This document shows, piece after piece, positions 34,028-43,735 of a stretch of DNA of 64,000 bases. The DNA is from Mongoliitalea lutea. GTDB lineage: Bacteria; Bacteroidota; Bacteroidia; Cytophagales; Cyclobacteriaceae. The DNA is taken from NCBI RefSeq assembly GCF_014652135.1, contig NZ_BMYF01000026.1, positions 308 through 64,307 of the forward strand, given 5' to 3'. Each line of letters begins with the position of its first letter. The first letter of the stretch is position 1. The notes under the pieces were generated by a model that was not told the DNA's origin, ran no database searches, and saw only the letters and a program-made list of their open reading frames with translations. A program made the position numbers and the translations under genes.

Positions 34028-36889
34028 ATGAAAAAGATAATTCTGAGTATATCTATTCTTCTATTTCTCTTCATGCTAGTCGGTCGTACCGCTTTTGCCC
34101 AAGCTGACTTAAATACCTATTTGAACAAGTATTCCAAAGCATTTGAGCAGAAAAACCCGACAGCGATGGCAGCTGCTTGTGAAGAAATGATTCAAGCTTT
34201 TCCTGACACCCATTGGGGTTATGTTTTGATGTCTTATTCCCAATTGATGTTGAAAGACAAGGAAAAAGCCATGAACTATTGGTTGAACGGGGTCAACTTG
34301 GCTCCCTTGGATTATCATGCATTAGCAGTAGGAGCTTGCAATTTTGCAGTTCATGGCAAACTTGATGATGCGAAAAGTTACATGCATTTTGCCTATCAGG
34401 TTAATGGGAATCCAGATGCTCCAAAATTACTTGAAGAAGATCTGGCCCTGTTGAATAAGTATTTGACATTACCTTTAAGCGAGTTGGTTTCTGAAAGTCG
34501 GAGGATTGCCCCTATTTATAGCAATAATGGGTTCTTTTTTCAGGATATGGGTGAATGTTTTAATCTTTGGACCCAAGGAAAACCATGCAACAGAAAACAT
34601 GGGTTAATTCAGCGAATGAAAGCATGGCCTGTTCCAATTCCATATTTTGAAAATTCAGTACAGTTTTTCGAAGCTCAAGGAGTGTTAGAGGCTGGAGATT
34701 ACAAAAATGGTATTCCTCTAATGACCTCATTCATTAATAGTGCTTCTCAAGATATACATTTACAGCATTTTAAAGCTTCTGGTTATTATTACATGTCTGT
34801 TTATGATTTAAGTGAGTTTAATTATGGCGAATCCTTAGTAAATGCTGAACTAGGTTTAAGGGCACATGATCAAATACCCATAGTTTTTCCCAATACGTAC
34901 TCTTTGTATTTGCAGGATAGAAAAATAATGGCCCTTAATCTTCTAGAGAGGCCTAGGGAAAAGTCCAAGGAAGCAATGGAGCTATTGACAGTAGCAGAAC
35001 TGATGAATAATCGTGAATTTCAGGTCAAATCCTATAATTATTTGGTATCTGATCTATTGATGACCACCAATCAAGATGATTATAGATTGATGAACCAATT
35101 ATTTCAAAAAGCGAATTCATTAGCTAAGGGGGATCCTAACTTGGAAGATATTATTGGAGGGAATTATGCATCATTTTTATATAGGGAAAAGAAACCTAAA
35201 GAAGCTAAACAGCTCTTACTTGCATTAGCAGAAAAGAGGTTACGGGCAGGTCAGATTTCTGATGCTCAATTATTGTACAATAATGCTGGCTTTTTGGCAA
35301 ATTATGAAAGTCAATATTTGGAGTCGGTTGATTTGTTTAAAAGGTCCATTGCCATTACAGAAAGTTATCGAGGAAAACTTTCTCCCACACAACAATTGAC
35401 GATGATGGACGCCCAAAGTTCGGCTTATGGTGGGTTGATCTTGAGTTATGAGCGGTTAAAAGATTCAGAAGGATTGTTTCAGGCCCAGGAACAAAATAGG
35501 AGCCGTTTTTTGAGAGAACGCTTAAATCCAGCCGCCAAACCGCTTAAACTTCAAGAAGCACAAGCCCTCTTGAGACCTGAAGAAGCTTTGATTTATTATT
35601 CCACAGGAAATAGACCAGGAGATGTTATTATCCATGTGATTACCAAGGAGCGATCAAGCATTCATCAACACTATCCGATTGATGAATGGCTAACGCTCAA
35701 GAAGCAATTTCTCAATCGTTTTTTTGGAAGACCCGATGCGCTGAACGGGGTAAAAGCAGGGCCTTTGGAAGACGTGGTGAACGGAAGCCTAGTTCAATAT
35801 GCTTCCAAAGAACAGGCTTTTACCTCTCAGCACTTTGAAGAAGCATTTGAAGTGACGCGAGAGTTGCTCAAATCCTATGAACAAGAGTTAATTCCCGTGA
35901 GGAATGAAATTCTTTCTTTTTGGCATCAGTTTTTGATTGCTCCAATATTGCCACAGCTTCAAGGGAAAATTTCATTGATTATCAGTGCGGAAGAGCATTT
36001 GAGTTTGCTGCCTTTTGAGTCTTTTATCTCTCGGGATGGACACTACCTGATTGAAGAGTTTGAAGTTGCTTATACTCCTTCTATGACTGTGTTGAATGAA
36101 GTTAGAAAAAGAAATTATTCAACTAATCGTAAACCAGTGATCGCTATGGGAGGTGCAACCTATCAGGGGAGATCTCCACAGGTAGGTTCTGTAGAGAGAG
36201 GATTACTTGGATTTCTCCAAGTCCAGGCAGATGTACAGAAAAAATTGAGTCAAGGGAGCAATATATCCATAGAGTTGGCAAAATTAGGGTTTGGTCTGCA
36301 GGCAGATTACCTAGCGGGAACACTCCGGGAAGTTCAAATGATTCAACAAATGATCCCAGAAGCGACAATATTGATTGATCGTGATATGCGAGAATCTGTG
36401 GTCAAATCTCTTGATAAAAGTGGGGAATTGGCTAATTATCGTTTCATTCACATTGCGACTCACGGGTTTGCGTATGAAGCTATTCCCGAACTCGCCGGCC
36501 TGATGATGACATCTCCTCCGGAGGGTGATGCAATAGAGGACACTTTTTTGATAGCTCCAGAGATAGCCAATATGAATTTAAAAGCAGACTTGGCAATTCT
36601 TAGTGCTTGTGATACAGGAACGGGAAAATATTATAGAGGCGAAGGGATCAATGGATTAAATTCGGCTTTGATGATAGCAGGTGCTAACGGAACATTACTT
36701 TCTTTGTGGCCTGTCAGTGATCAAGGAACAATGGTTTTGATGGCATTATTATATGAATTAGTTTTTTTACAAGATATCCCAGCAGACAAAGCCTTGAATG
36801 CAGTCAAAAGACATATGATATCTGGTGCTATGGGTGAGTTTTATCAAGATCCTGTGATTTGGGCTCCTTTTATTTATAGTGGAAAATAA
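34028..36889 (+). CDS. Exported TPR-CHAT protease-like protein (CHAT operon gene 4)
   Basis: 953 residues. A signal peptide or anchor (MKKIILSISILLFLFMLVGR...FAQ) is followed by a long alpha-helical, TPR-like region (about 30-520) and a C-terminal CHAT domain (about 640-953). Caspase-type catalytic residues are visible: His812 in HIATHGF and Cys861 in LSACDTG. GANGTLLSLWPVSD and PADKALNAVKRHM complete the fold. CHAT proteins are caspase/separase-like proteases, often activated through TPR or partner proteins. Most known effectors are cytoplasmic; here the whole operon appears to be exported. Confidence 0.9.
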   Translation: MKKIILSISILLFLFMLVGRTAFAQADLNTYLNKYSKAFEQKNPTAMAAACEEMIQAFPDTHWGYVLMSYSQLMLKDKEKAMNYWLNGVNLAPLDYHALAVGACNFAVHGKLDDAKSYMHFAYQVNGNPDAPKLLEEDLALLNKYLTLPLSELVSESRRIAPIYSNNGFFFQDMGECFNLWTQGKPCNRKHGLIQRMKAWPVPIPYFENSVQFFEAQGVLEAGDYKNGIPLMTSFINSASQDIHLQHFKASGYYYMSVYDLSEFNYGESLVNAELGLRAHDQIPIVFPNTYSLYLQDRKIMALNLLERPREKSKEAMELLTVAELMNNREFQVKSYNYLVSDLLMTTNQDDYRLMNQLFQKANSLAKGDPNLEDIIGGNYASFLYREKKPKEAKQLLLALAEKRLRAGQISDAQLLYNNAGFLANYESQYLESVDLFKRSIAITESYRGKLSPTQQLTMMDAQSSAYGGLILSYERLKDSEGLFQAQEQNRSRFLRERLNPAAKPLKLQEAQALLRPEEALIYYSTGNRPGDVIIHVITKERSSIHQHYPIDEWLTLKKQFLNRFFGRPDALNGVKAGPLEDVVNGSLVQYASKEQAFTSQHFEEAFEVTRELLKSYEQELIPVRNEILSFWHQFLIAPILPQLQGKISLIISAEEHLSLLPFESFISRDGHYLIEEFEVAYTPSMTVLNEVRKRNYSTNRKPVIAMGGATYQGRSPQVGSVERGLLGFLQVQADVQKKLSQGSNISIELAKLGFGLQADYLAGTLREVQMIQQMIPEATILIDRDMRESVVKSLDKSGELANYRFIHIATHGFAYEAIPELAGLMMTSPPEGDAIEDTFLIAPEIANMNLKADLAILSACDTGTGKYYRGEGINGLNSALMIAGANGTLLSLWPVSDQGTMVLMALLYELVFLQDIPADKALNAVKRHMISGAMGEFYQDPVIWAPFIYSGK

Positions 36890-37099
36890 AATTTTGTTGG
36901 ATCTGGTGTATATTTTATATTATAAAATTGAATATTAGCAGATCATAGTATGTGTAAACCCGTGGTGAAAATGATATAATTTTATATATACTAGATTATT
37001 TGGAGTAGAATTTTACCGTTTGTAAATAATTTTAGATCGAATAAGTTTTGTATAATTATCTTGTACTTTAATTATTTGTTGATTCCCAAACAAAGTTCT

Positions 37100-40081
37100 A
37101 TGAAAAAATTTTACAAATTCAGTATGGCCATACTGCTGCTGTTGGTGACAACAGGTTGGAGTTTGGCGCAGTATACCGTGTCGGGTACTGTACGAGATGA
37201 TCGGTCAGGGGAGCCTTTGATAGGTGCAACCATTTTGGTCCGAAATACCACCCAAGGGTCAGTGACCGATTTGGATGGTAGGTTTACGATCAGCATCAGT
37301 GGCAATACTAGTGCTGTTTTGGTGGTGTCTTCTTTAGGGTATGTGAGCCAGTCCATTCCCGTCAATGAAAACACGGGTTCCATTACTGTTTCTTTGAAGC
37401 AGGATGCTACCAATTTGGAGGAAGTGATTGTAACTGGTCTGGCATCTTCTGTCAAACGAAGTAACTTGGCAAATGCAGTTTCTTCCGTATCATCCAAGGA
37501 ATTAACTGGAACGACAACGATTCAAACCGCAGATGGTGCCTTGTACGGTAAAATTGCTGGTGCGACTATTCGATCCAATTCCGGTGCACCTGGAGGAGGT
37601 GTATCTATCCAATTAAGAGGTATTTCTACCTTGACAGGAGCCTCCCAGCCTTTGATTATCTTGGATGGTGTCTACATCAATAACTCTTTTCAACGAACTG
37701 GTAGAGCTTCTGTGTCAGGGGCTGGAGGTTCTAATCAAGATGATGGGGCCAATCGTTTAGCTGATTTGAATCCAAATGATATTGAGTCCATTGAAGTATT
37801 GAAAGGACCATCAGCAGCTGCGATCTATGGTACACGTGCTAACGCAGGGGTAATCATCATTACTACCAAGCGTGGAGCTGAAGGGAAAACCAAGGTGTCT
37901 TTCTCACAAGATATTGGTTCCGCCACACCATTAAGATTATTAGGTGTGGATGATTGGTCTGAGGAAAAAATTAATTTCTTTTTCCCGGAAGCCAGAAGAC
38001 CTGTAGAATTGGAGCGATTTAGAAATGCTGTAGCAACCAATACTTTCGTAGATTATGAGGATTACTTTTATAACAATCCTGCTTTATTGTTAAATAGTAG
38101 AGTGACTATTTCAGGAGGAACGGATAAGACGAAATTCTTTGTGTCAGGAAATATTGCGGATGAAGGAGGTACAGTGAGAAATACTGGGTTCCAGCGTTAT
38201 TCTGTAAGAGCAAACATTGATCATAAGATTTCAGATGTATTTAAATTAAGTGTTTCTTCTAACTATATCCGAAGTAATACAGATAGAGGTTTTACAGGTA
38301 ACCAAAATAACACAGGTGCTTCGATCGGTTACAATATTGCATATGTTCCTAACTATTGGGACTTAAGAAGAAATGCCGATGGCACCTATCCTTTAAATCC
38401 ATATTTCGCGGAGAATCCTGTGGCAGTTACTGACCATGGGATCAACAATTCTGTTGTCAATAGATTTGTACAAGCATTTACGTTGGACGTTAATATCTTA
38501 AAAACGGCTAATAGCTTCCTTACACTTCAATTAGGCGGAGGTTTGGATTTCTTGCAAAATACTTCACTAGTATATCTTCCTGAATTCCTTCAATTCCAGA
38601 GAGCGCAAGCTAACCCTGGAGATGTCTTATGGGGGAAACAAGAAAGCTTCAATACCAATTTCCAAGGGGTATTAGTTTACAACTGGAACCTAGGTAAGGT
38701 AAACATGAATTCTCAGGCAGGTTTGGTTCGGTTGGATTTTGAAAACAACAATTTATTCAACAGAGGAAGGGGATTAGCTCCAGGTCAATTGAATATTCAA
38801 CAAGCGACTGTTCAACAAGTAGAAAGTCAGTTTTTCTCTACGATTCAGGAAGCAGGTATTTTCTTGCAGCAAGAAGCTAATTTTGAGGATAAAATCATTG
38901 GTACAGTAGGTATTCGATGGGATAAATCGACCTTAAATGGTGATCCAAATAAGTTCTTTGCATTCCCAAGAGCATCGGTTGCTGTTAACTTGGCTAATTT
39001 CGATTTTTGGACCAATAAGTCCACAGTATCCGCATTGAAGCCAAGAATTGCTTATGGTGAAACTGCCGGCCCTGTTAACTTTGGGACTACCTTTACTCCT
39101 TTGGGAGGCTCTAATATCGGTGGTTTGCTAGGATCTGTTGTTTCTGCTCAAATTGGTAATAGACAGATTATCCCTGAGACAGCAACCGAATTGGAGATGG
39201 GTATAGATGCAGGTTTCTTTAATAACCGTATAGGTTTGGAAGCTACCTATTACATCAAAAGGACCCAAAATAATCTTCAAAACCTTTCTTTATCACCTTC
39301 AACTGGTGTGACTACTACGCCAAGTAATGAAGCTGAATTGGAAAATAAAGGAGTTGAATTAGCCTTATTTGGTTCGGTGATACAAAAGCCTAATTTTAGT
39401 TGGAATACCCGTGTAATGTATTGGCATAACCGATTGACCATGACAAGACTTGGTATCCCTACCTATTTTGCAGGTGGATTTGGTGCAGCTTTAGGTACAT
39501 TTTTGTATGCTGAAGGGTTTTCTCCTACAACTATCATTGGAACACCTGCTGATCCAAATAATCCAGGAGGATTTACCATTTGGGGAGATGCTCAGCCACG
39601 ATACAATATGTCTATGGTCAACAACTTCACCTTTGCTAAAAACTTTGAGTTTTCCTTCCTGATGGAATATAGACACAGAGGAGACAATATCAACTTAAGT
39701 ACCTTCTTGACAGACTCAGGTGGTACTACACCTGGATGGTTTGATGATGATAATGGTGATGGTATTCCGAATGGTAGACAAAGACCACCTGCACCATTTA
39801 ACAATGCAGGAAGATGGGTGCAGGATGCTACTTTCTTGAAAATCCGTGAAATAGGCTTGTATTACAATGTTCCAAAAGCTAAAATCAATGAAGTCTTTGG
39901 TAACTCTGTGGAAAATATCCGAGTAGGTACATCTATCAACAATGCTTTCCTTTTCACCAATTACTTTGGTTATGATCCTGAAACATCCACTTTTGGAGCT
40001 CAGGCGGTAGGGAATAACGTGGATATTACCCCATACCCAACTCCAAGAAGAATCTTCTTCCACTTGACCATTGACTTCTAA
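37100..40081 (+). CDS. SusC/RagA-family TonB-linked outer-membrane protein
   Basis: 993 residues from ATG 37100; a TTG 39 bases earlier opens the frame but precedes the natural signal peptide (KKFYKFSMAILLLLVTTGWS). The order is: an N-terminal carboxypeptidase-like domain (GTVRDDRSGEPLIGATILV), a TonB plug (ALYGKIAGATIRSNSG, PLIILDGVYI, IESIEVLKGPSAAAIYGTRA), then a 22-stranded barrel ending in an aromatic residue (ITPYPTPRRIFFHLTIDF). It imports an unknown ligand with its SusD partner, whose gene starts 18 bases later. The substrate cannot be read from sequence; no glycoside hydrolases are adjacent. Confidence 0.95.
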   Translation: MKKFYKFSMAILLLLVTTGWSLAQYTVSGTVRDDRSGEPLIGATILVRNTTQGSVTDLDGRFTISISGNTSAVLVVSSLGYVSQSIPVNENTGSITVSLKQDATNLEEVIVTGLASSVKRSNLANAVSSVSSKELTGTTTIQTADGALYGKIAGATIRSNSGAPGGGVSIQLRGISTLTGASQPLIILDGVYINNSFQRTGRASVSGAGGSNQDDGANRLADLNPNDIESIEVLKGPSAAAIYGTRANAGVIIITTKRGAEGKTKVSFSQDIGSATPLRLLGVDDWSEEKINFFFPEARRPVELERFRNAVATNTFVDYEDYFYNNPALLLNSRVTISGGTDKTKFFVSGNIADEGGTVRNTGFQRYSVRANIDHKISDVFKLSVSSNYIRSNTDRGFTGNQNNTGASIGYNIAYVPNYWDLRRNADGTYPLNPYFAENPVAVTDHGINNSVVNRFVQAFTLDVNILKTANSFLTLQLGGGLDFLQNTSLVYLPEFLQFQRAQANPGDVLWGKQESFNTNFQGVLVYNWNLGKVNMNSQAGLVRLDFENNNLFNRGRGLAPGQLNIQQATVQQVESQFFSTIQEAGIFLQQEANFEDKIIGTVGIRWDKSTLNGDPNKFFAFPRASVAVNLANFDFWTNKSTVSALKPRIAYGETAGPVNFGTTFTPLGGSNIGGLLGSVVSAQIGNRQIIPETATELEMGIDAGFFNNRIGLEATYYIKRTQNNLQNLSLSPSTGVTTTPSNEAELENKGVELALFGSVIQKPNFSWNTRVMYWHNRLTMTRLGIPTYFAGGFGAALGTFLYAEGFSPTTIIGTPADPNNPGGFTIWGDAQPRYNMSMVNNFTFAKNFEFSFLMEYRHRGDNINLSTFLTDSGGTTPGWFDDDNGDGIPNGRQRPPAPFNNAGRWVQDATFLKIREIGLYYNVPKAKINEVFGNSVENIRVGTSINNAFLFTNYFGYDPETSTFGAQAVGNNVDITPYPTPRRIFFHLTIDF

Positions 40082-40099
40082 AACCTAACGCTAAGAACA

Positions 40100-41482
40100 A
40101 TGAAAAAATTAAATAAATATATAGGATTAGCAGCGGTAGTAGCAAGTACATTTATGGCTTGTAACCCCTTGCAATTGGACGAAATCATTGATCCAAACAA
40201 TCCTTCTGTAGAATCCGTCAGTAACAACGCTTCCAATGAGCAGATACAATTCTTATTGACTGGCTTGGAAGCGAGACATAGAGGCTATGTTACCAACGTA
40301 TCCCAAGCTTGGAATACCTTCGGTCGAGAGATTTGGTACTTAAATGGATCTGATCCTCGTTTCCAAACAGATTGGTTGGGACAAGCAGGAAGGGTTCCTG
40401 ATCGTGCGTATTTTGGTTTTGGAGCTACTGGTGGAGGCTCTTGGGCAGCACCTTTTCAGGCAATCAAACAAGCTGACGTATTGATTAATGCTGCTAATAA
40501 TGCGGCAACGCTTAATGAAACATCTAAGAGAGCCGTAGCAGGATTTGCTAAAACCATCAAAGGATATCAATTTATGATTCCTGCAAATTTTGTTTATCAA
40601 AATGGAATCAGAATTGACATTGCGGATCCACTGAATCCAGGTCCATTTGTAAGTTATGACGAAGCTTTGAATCACATAAGAGCAATCCTAGATGAAGCTG
40701 ATCAGGATTTGGTTGCAGCTGGTGGTGGAAATTTCCCATTGCGATTAACAGCTGGATTTAACGGTTTCAATACGAATGCAGGCATCAGACAAATTAACAG
40801 GGCTATCACGGCACGACTAAATGCCTATAGAAAAGACTGGAATGGGGTATTGACTGCTTTAGAAGCTTCCTTTATGAATTTGAATGGAAACCTCAATGCT
40901 GGTCCTGCGCATCCCTATGGAGCTCCACCAGATATATTCAATCCGCTCTTCTATGTTCCAGATGCTATTGTGAATACGATGATTGTGGTGCACCCATCCG
41001 TCATCAGAGATGCTACACCAGGAGATTTACGGGTGACTAATAAGTTTTTCCAGCGTACAAATCCTCCGATCACAGTTTCTACTGACTTTGGTACCTTGGA
41101 AGGTAGATTTCAAGACAGAAGATGGCCTTTAAATACCTCTTCTATTCCATTTATACGTAACGAAGAATTGATTCTCTTAAAAGCAGAAGCACATGCTAAT
41201 TTGGGACAAACTGCTCAAGCCATAGAAGCTATTAACATCATCAGGAATGCTGCAAATATAGGGGCTTATACTGGGGCTACTACCCAAGCAGCCTTGATTG
41301 ATGAGATCTTGTATCAAAGAAGATACTCTCTTTGGGCGGAACCTTGGGGACATCGTTGGATCGATGCCAGAAGGTATGATAAACTCAATGAAATCGATAC
41401 TTCCTTTGATGGTGGTACTGTATTCACCCAATTCCCTCATCCACAAGCAGAGTTAAACTGGGATGCTTACGTCAATCGTTAA
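40100..41482 (+). CDS. SusD/RagB-family nutrient-binding lipoprotein
   Basis: 460 residues. The lipoprotein signal has Cys21 as lipidation site (AAVVASTFMACNPLQLDE). A helical TPR-like SusD fold follows, with FQAIKQADVLINAANNAA, PFIRNEELILLKAEAHANLG and ILYQRRYSLWAEPWGHRWID near the C-terminus. It forms the lid over the SusC transporter at the outer membrane surface. It is co-transcribed with SusC and followed by a strong terminator. Confidence 0.94.
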   Translation: MKKLNKYIGLAAVVASTFMACNPLQLDEIIDPNNPSVESVSNNASNEQIQFLLTGLEARHRGYVTNVSQAWNTFGREIWYLNGSDPRFQTDWLGQAGRVPDRAYFGFGATGGGSWAAPFQAIKQADVLINAANNAATLNETSKRAVAGFAKTIKGYQFMIPANFVYQNGIRIDIADPLNPGPFVSYDEALNHIRAILDEADQDLVAAGGGNFPLRLTAGFNGFNTNAGIRQINRAITARLNAYRKDWNGVLTALEASFMNLNGNLNAGPAHPYGAPPDIFNPLFYVPDAIVNTMIVVHPSVIRDATPGDLRVTNKFFQRTNPPITVSTDFGTLEGRFQDRRWPLNTSSIPFIRNEELILLKAEAHANLGQTAQAIEAINIIRNAANIGAYTGATTQAALIDEILYQRRYSLWAEPWGHRWIDARRYDKLNEIDTSFDGGTVFTQFPHPQAELNWDAYVNR

Positions 41483-41503
41483 GATTGTTTAAGTGGATAT
41501 ATT

Positions 41504-41536
41504 AAAAAAAAGGAGCGAAAAATCGCTCCTTTTTTT
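41504..41536 (+). terminator. Terminator of the susCD-like operon
   Basis: Stem AGGAGCGA/TCGCTCCT with loop AAAA, flanked by A7 and T6. It lies 22 bases past the susD-like stop. Confidence 0.9.
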
Positions 41537-41560
41537 ATCTTTTGTAAATGATTCGGGTGG

Positions 41561-41634
41561 AAACCTGTCAGGTTTTGGCTAGATTAGTTGGATTTAATTA
41601 ACGCCCTCTTTCTCTTAAACCTGACAGGTTTTTT
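41561..41634. repeat. AACCTGTCAGGTT palindromic repeat pair
   Basis: AAACCTGTCAGGTTT (41561-41575) and AAACCTGACAGGTTT (41617-41631) are perfect 15-base reverse complements of each other, and each is itself nearly palindromic. T runs follow the second arm. Related elements occur at 42713-42745 and 58894-58925. Confidence 0.75.
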
Positions 41635-41648
41635 ACTTGTTCCCAATT

Positions 41649-41690
41649 ATATTTCAACTTTATTTCCACCTTATTTCAACTTTATTTCAC
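41649..41690 (-). repeat. GAAATAAAGTT-type 3' tandem repeat
   Basis: Read on the minus strand, units such as TGAAATAAAGT and GGAAATAAAGT are repeated about four times. The first unit supplies the TGA stop codon of the dienelactone hydrolase gene. Confidence 0.65.
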
Positions 41691-42577
41691 CCTCCTAAAT
41701 GCTCATTAAAAAAGCTTACAGTCCTTTTCCATGCTAATTCAGCCGCTTCTTTGTCATAGCGAGGAGTGGAGTGGTTGTGGAATCCATGGTTTACTTCTGG
41801 GTAGAAATGCACCTCATACGATTTGTTATGTTTTTTCAATTCCACTTCATAAGCAGCCCAACCTTCATTGACACGTGTGTCCAAATCTGCATAGTGTAAT
41901 TGAATCGGTGCTTGGATGTTGGGGACCTCTTCTAAAATCGCTTGCCCACCATAGTAAGGAACCGCTGCTTTCAAATCTGCAACTCTACATGCCATCATAT
42001 TGGATATCCAACCTCCAAAACAAAAGCCGACCACACCTATGTTACCTGTACAGTTTTCCTGATTTTTCAAAAACTCATAGCCTGCAATAAAATCTTCCAG
42101 CATTTCAAATCTATCCCGCTTGGCCTGCATGGTGCGTCCCTCGTCGTCTGTACCCGGATATCCTCCAAAAGGAGTGAGCATATCAGGTGCAAAAGCAATA
42201 AATCCATCCAAAGCCGCTTGCTTGGCCGTATCTTCAATGTAAGGATTCAGTCCTCGGTTTTCATGGACAACCAATACTCCTGGTGCAGTTCCCTGAAGAT
42301 TAGCGGGAATACAGAGTAGGCCCTTTATCTTGCCGCCACCCTTAGGAGATTCATATTCAACATAATAACTATCCACTCGAGTATCGTCAGCTCCGAATCT
42401 TAACGTACCTGCATAATTGGGCATCAAGTACGAGAGGATAGCCGAAACCGTCAATCCTCCAACTGCATATTTGGAAAGTTTGTCTACAAATTGCCTTCTA
42501 TTGATTTGCCCATGTACATAGTAATCGTACATGTCAAAAATCTCCTGGGATAATTCTTCTTTTTGTATCTCTTTCAT
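41687..42577 (-). CDS. Dienelactone hydrolase-family alpha/beta hydrolase
   Basis: 296 residues. An N-terminal helical part with a Tat-like sequence (INRRQFVDKLSKYAVGGLT) may direct export or anchoring. The alpha/beta hydrolase domain follows: VLVVHENRGLNPYIEDTAK, the nucleophile elbow VGFCFGGW with the catalytic Cys, the acid region LHYADLDTRV, and the catalytic His in PEVNHGFHNHS. Known members hydrolyse dienelactones or other esters. The stop codon lies inside a 3' repeat. Confidence 0.9.
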   Translation of the reverse strand: MKEIQKEELSQEIFDMYDYYVHGQINRRQFVDKLSKYAVGGLTVSAILSYLMPNYAGTLRFGADDTRVDSYYVEYESPKGGGKIKGLLCIPANLQGTAPGVLVVHENRGLNPYIEDTAKQAALDGFIAFAPDMLTPFGGYPGTDDEGRTMQAKRDRFEMLEDFIAGYEFLKNQENCTGNIGVVGFCFGGWISNMMACRVADLKAAVPYYGGQAILEEVPNIQAPIQLHYADLDTRVNEGWAAYEVELKKHNKSYEVHFYPEVNHGFHNHSTPRYDKEAAELAWKRTVSFFNEHLGG

Positions 42578-42590
42578 GTGGTTAGTAGTT

Positions 42591-42632
42591 GAAAATAAAA
42601 AACCGAATCCCTACCAAGATAAAGATTCGGTT
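42591..42632 (-). terminator. Terminator of the sigma-factor operon
   Basis: Perfect 9-bp arms AACCGAATC (42601-42609) and GATTCGGTT (42624-42632). On the minus strand the hairpin is followed by a T-rich run, just before the dienelactone hydrolase start. A second small hairpin, AAACTCT/AGAGTTT, lies at 42633-42650. Confidence 0.72.
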
Positions 42633-42712
42633 AAACTCTTTATAGAGTTTTTAACTCAATGGGGAATAGAATGGTTTATCGGTTTGAACTTGTAGTCAGA
42701 TGAGACAGGTTT

Positions 42713-42776
42713 AGACCCAGCAGGTTTTTAAAACCTGCCGGGTCTGCCTTTTCCAAGGTTTAGAACTTTGGAAAAG
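42713..42776. repeat. Two adjacent palindromic elements
   Basis: A first palindrome (42713-42745) has outer arms AGACCC/GGGTCT and a core GCAGGTTTT/AAAACCTGC. A second hairpin, CTTTTCCAA/TTGGAAAAG, lies at 42748-42776. They sit downstream of the DUF2807 gene and resemble the AACCT palindromes elsewhere in the window. Confidence 0.65.
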
Positions 42777-42793
42777 TTAGCTTTTACTCAACC

Positions 42794-43723
42794 TTAATTA
42801 GTAATCGAAATATTCCCCGACACAATCGTTCCTTTGATTTCATAGGCAGCACCATTGTTGATCAGGGTGTTTTTATTTCCCCTAGTTCCTCCTATCGTAA
42901 TATTCCCTGAACTTGCGCGCATATTATAGTTGAAGTCCTGAAGATTGGAATAGGTCTGTATTGTAAAATTACCAGAGGTTCCTGAGATTCGGGTGTCTTG
43001 CCCTAATCCTACTTTACTGGCAGTCAAATTACCGGAAGTTAGGGATAAGTCTCCCAGAGCCGTTACATTTTCCAATTTGGCATTTCCCGAGGTAAGGCGT
43101 AGATTAACCTTCCCATCGATATCCTTGACAGTAATTCCTCCACTTGAAGAAGCATACTCAACGTTACCGACAACATCGGAAATTTTCGCATTACCTGAAC
43201 CCACTTTTCCGGAAATATTTCCATTGATTTTCTCCAAGGTAATGCTTCCAGAACCCGCAGATGCTAAAATGTCTCCATTCACTTTGCTTGCTTTAATTGA
43301 ACCGGAACCTACTGTCAACCTTGTTTCTTCTGAAATCAGGTTATCTACTGAAATCGAACCTGATCCACCGCTCATTTCAAGCACCAATTCACTTGGTCCT
43401 GTTATTCTAATATATCCTTTTGTTCGGACGTTTCCCCAATTGGTTTGGTTTACTTTATGAGAGATTTTTAGAACATTACCCACACTGACAAAAACAATGT
43501 CTTGATTGGGGTTGGTGGACTCCAAGAAGGCTTCAACACTGATGTCTTTTTGATTACTCCCAGTAAATTGAATTTCCAAGGCTCCTCCAGAAACTTCGAT
43601 TTTTTGGATATTGGAGAAGTTTTTTTGGACATCTACCAGTGTTTTCATCTGGGCGCTAGCCGAGCTAACGATGCCTATACAAGCAATCGTGAAAATTGAA
43701 ATAAATTTAGTTAATGTGTTCAT
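42794..43723 (-). CDS. Head GIN domain (DUF2807) exported protein
   Basis: 309 residues with a signal peptide (TLTKFISIFTIACIGIVSSA). The rest is a regular right-handed beta-helix-like repeat rich in SGS, GSG and SGN turns (KASAGSGSITLEKING, TSGNAKLENVTALG, TASKVGLGQDTRIS), typical of DUF2807. Such proteins are surface or periplasmic, sometimes called autotransporter adhesin-like. It is the last gene of an ECF sigma operon, so it may be part of the envelope response that operon controls; this is inference. Confidence 0.88.
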   Translation of the reverse strand: MNTLTKFISIFTIACIGIVSSASAQMKTLVDVQKNFSNIQKIEVSGGALEIQFTGSNQKDISVEAFLESTNPNQDIVFVSVGNVLKISHKVNQTNWGNVRTKGYIRITGPSELVLEMSGGSGSISVDNLISEETRLTVGSGSIKASKVNGDILASAGSGSITLEKINGNISGKVGSGNAKISDVVGNVEYASSSGGITVKDIDGKVNLRLTSGNAKLENVTALGDLSLTSGNLTASKVGLGQDTRISGTSGNFTIQTYSNLQDFNYNMRASSGNITIGGTRGNKNTLINNGAAYEIKGTIVSGNISITN

Positions 43724-43735
43724 GGTTGTGCTGAT

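Noticed and set aside
30661-36889. Phage-defence island around the CHAT protein
   Set aside because: All four products are exported and no nuclease, Cas or helicase genes are adjacent, so a cytoplasmic defence system is not supported.
37100-41482. Polysaccharide utilisation locus
   Set aside because: Only SusC and SusD are present; no glycoside hydrolase, lyase or sulfatase lies nearby.
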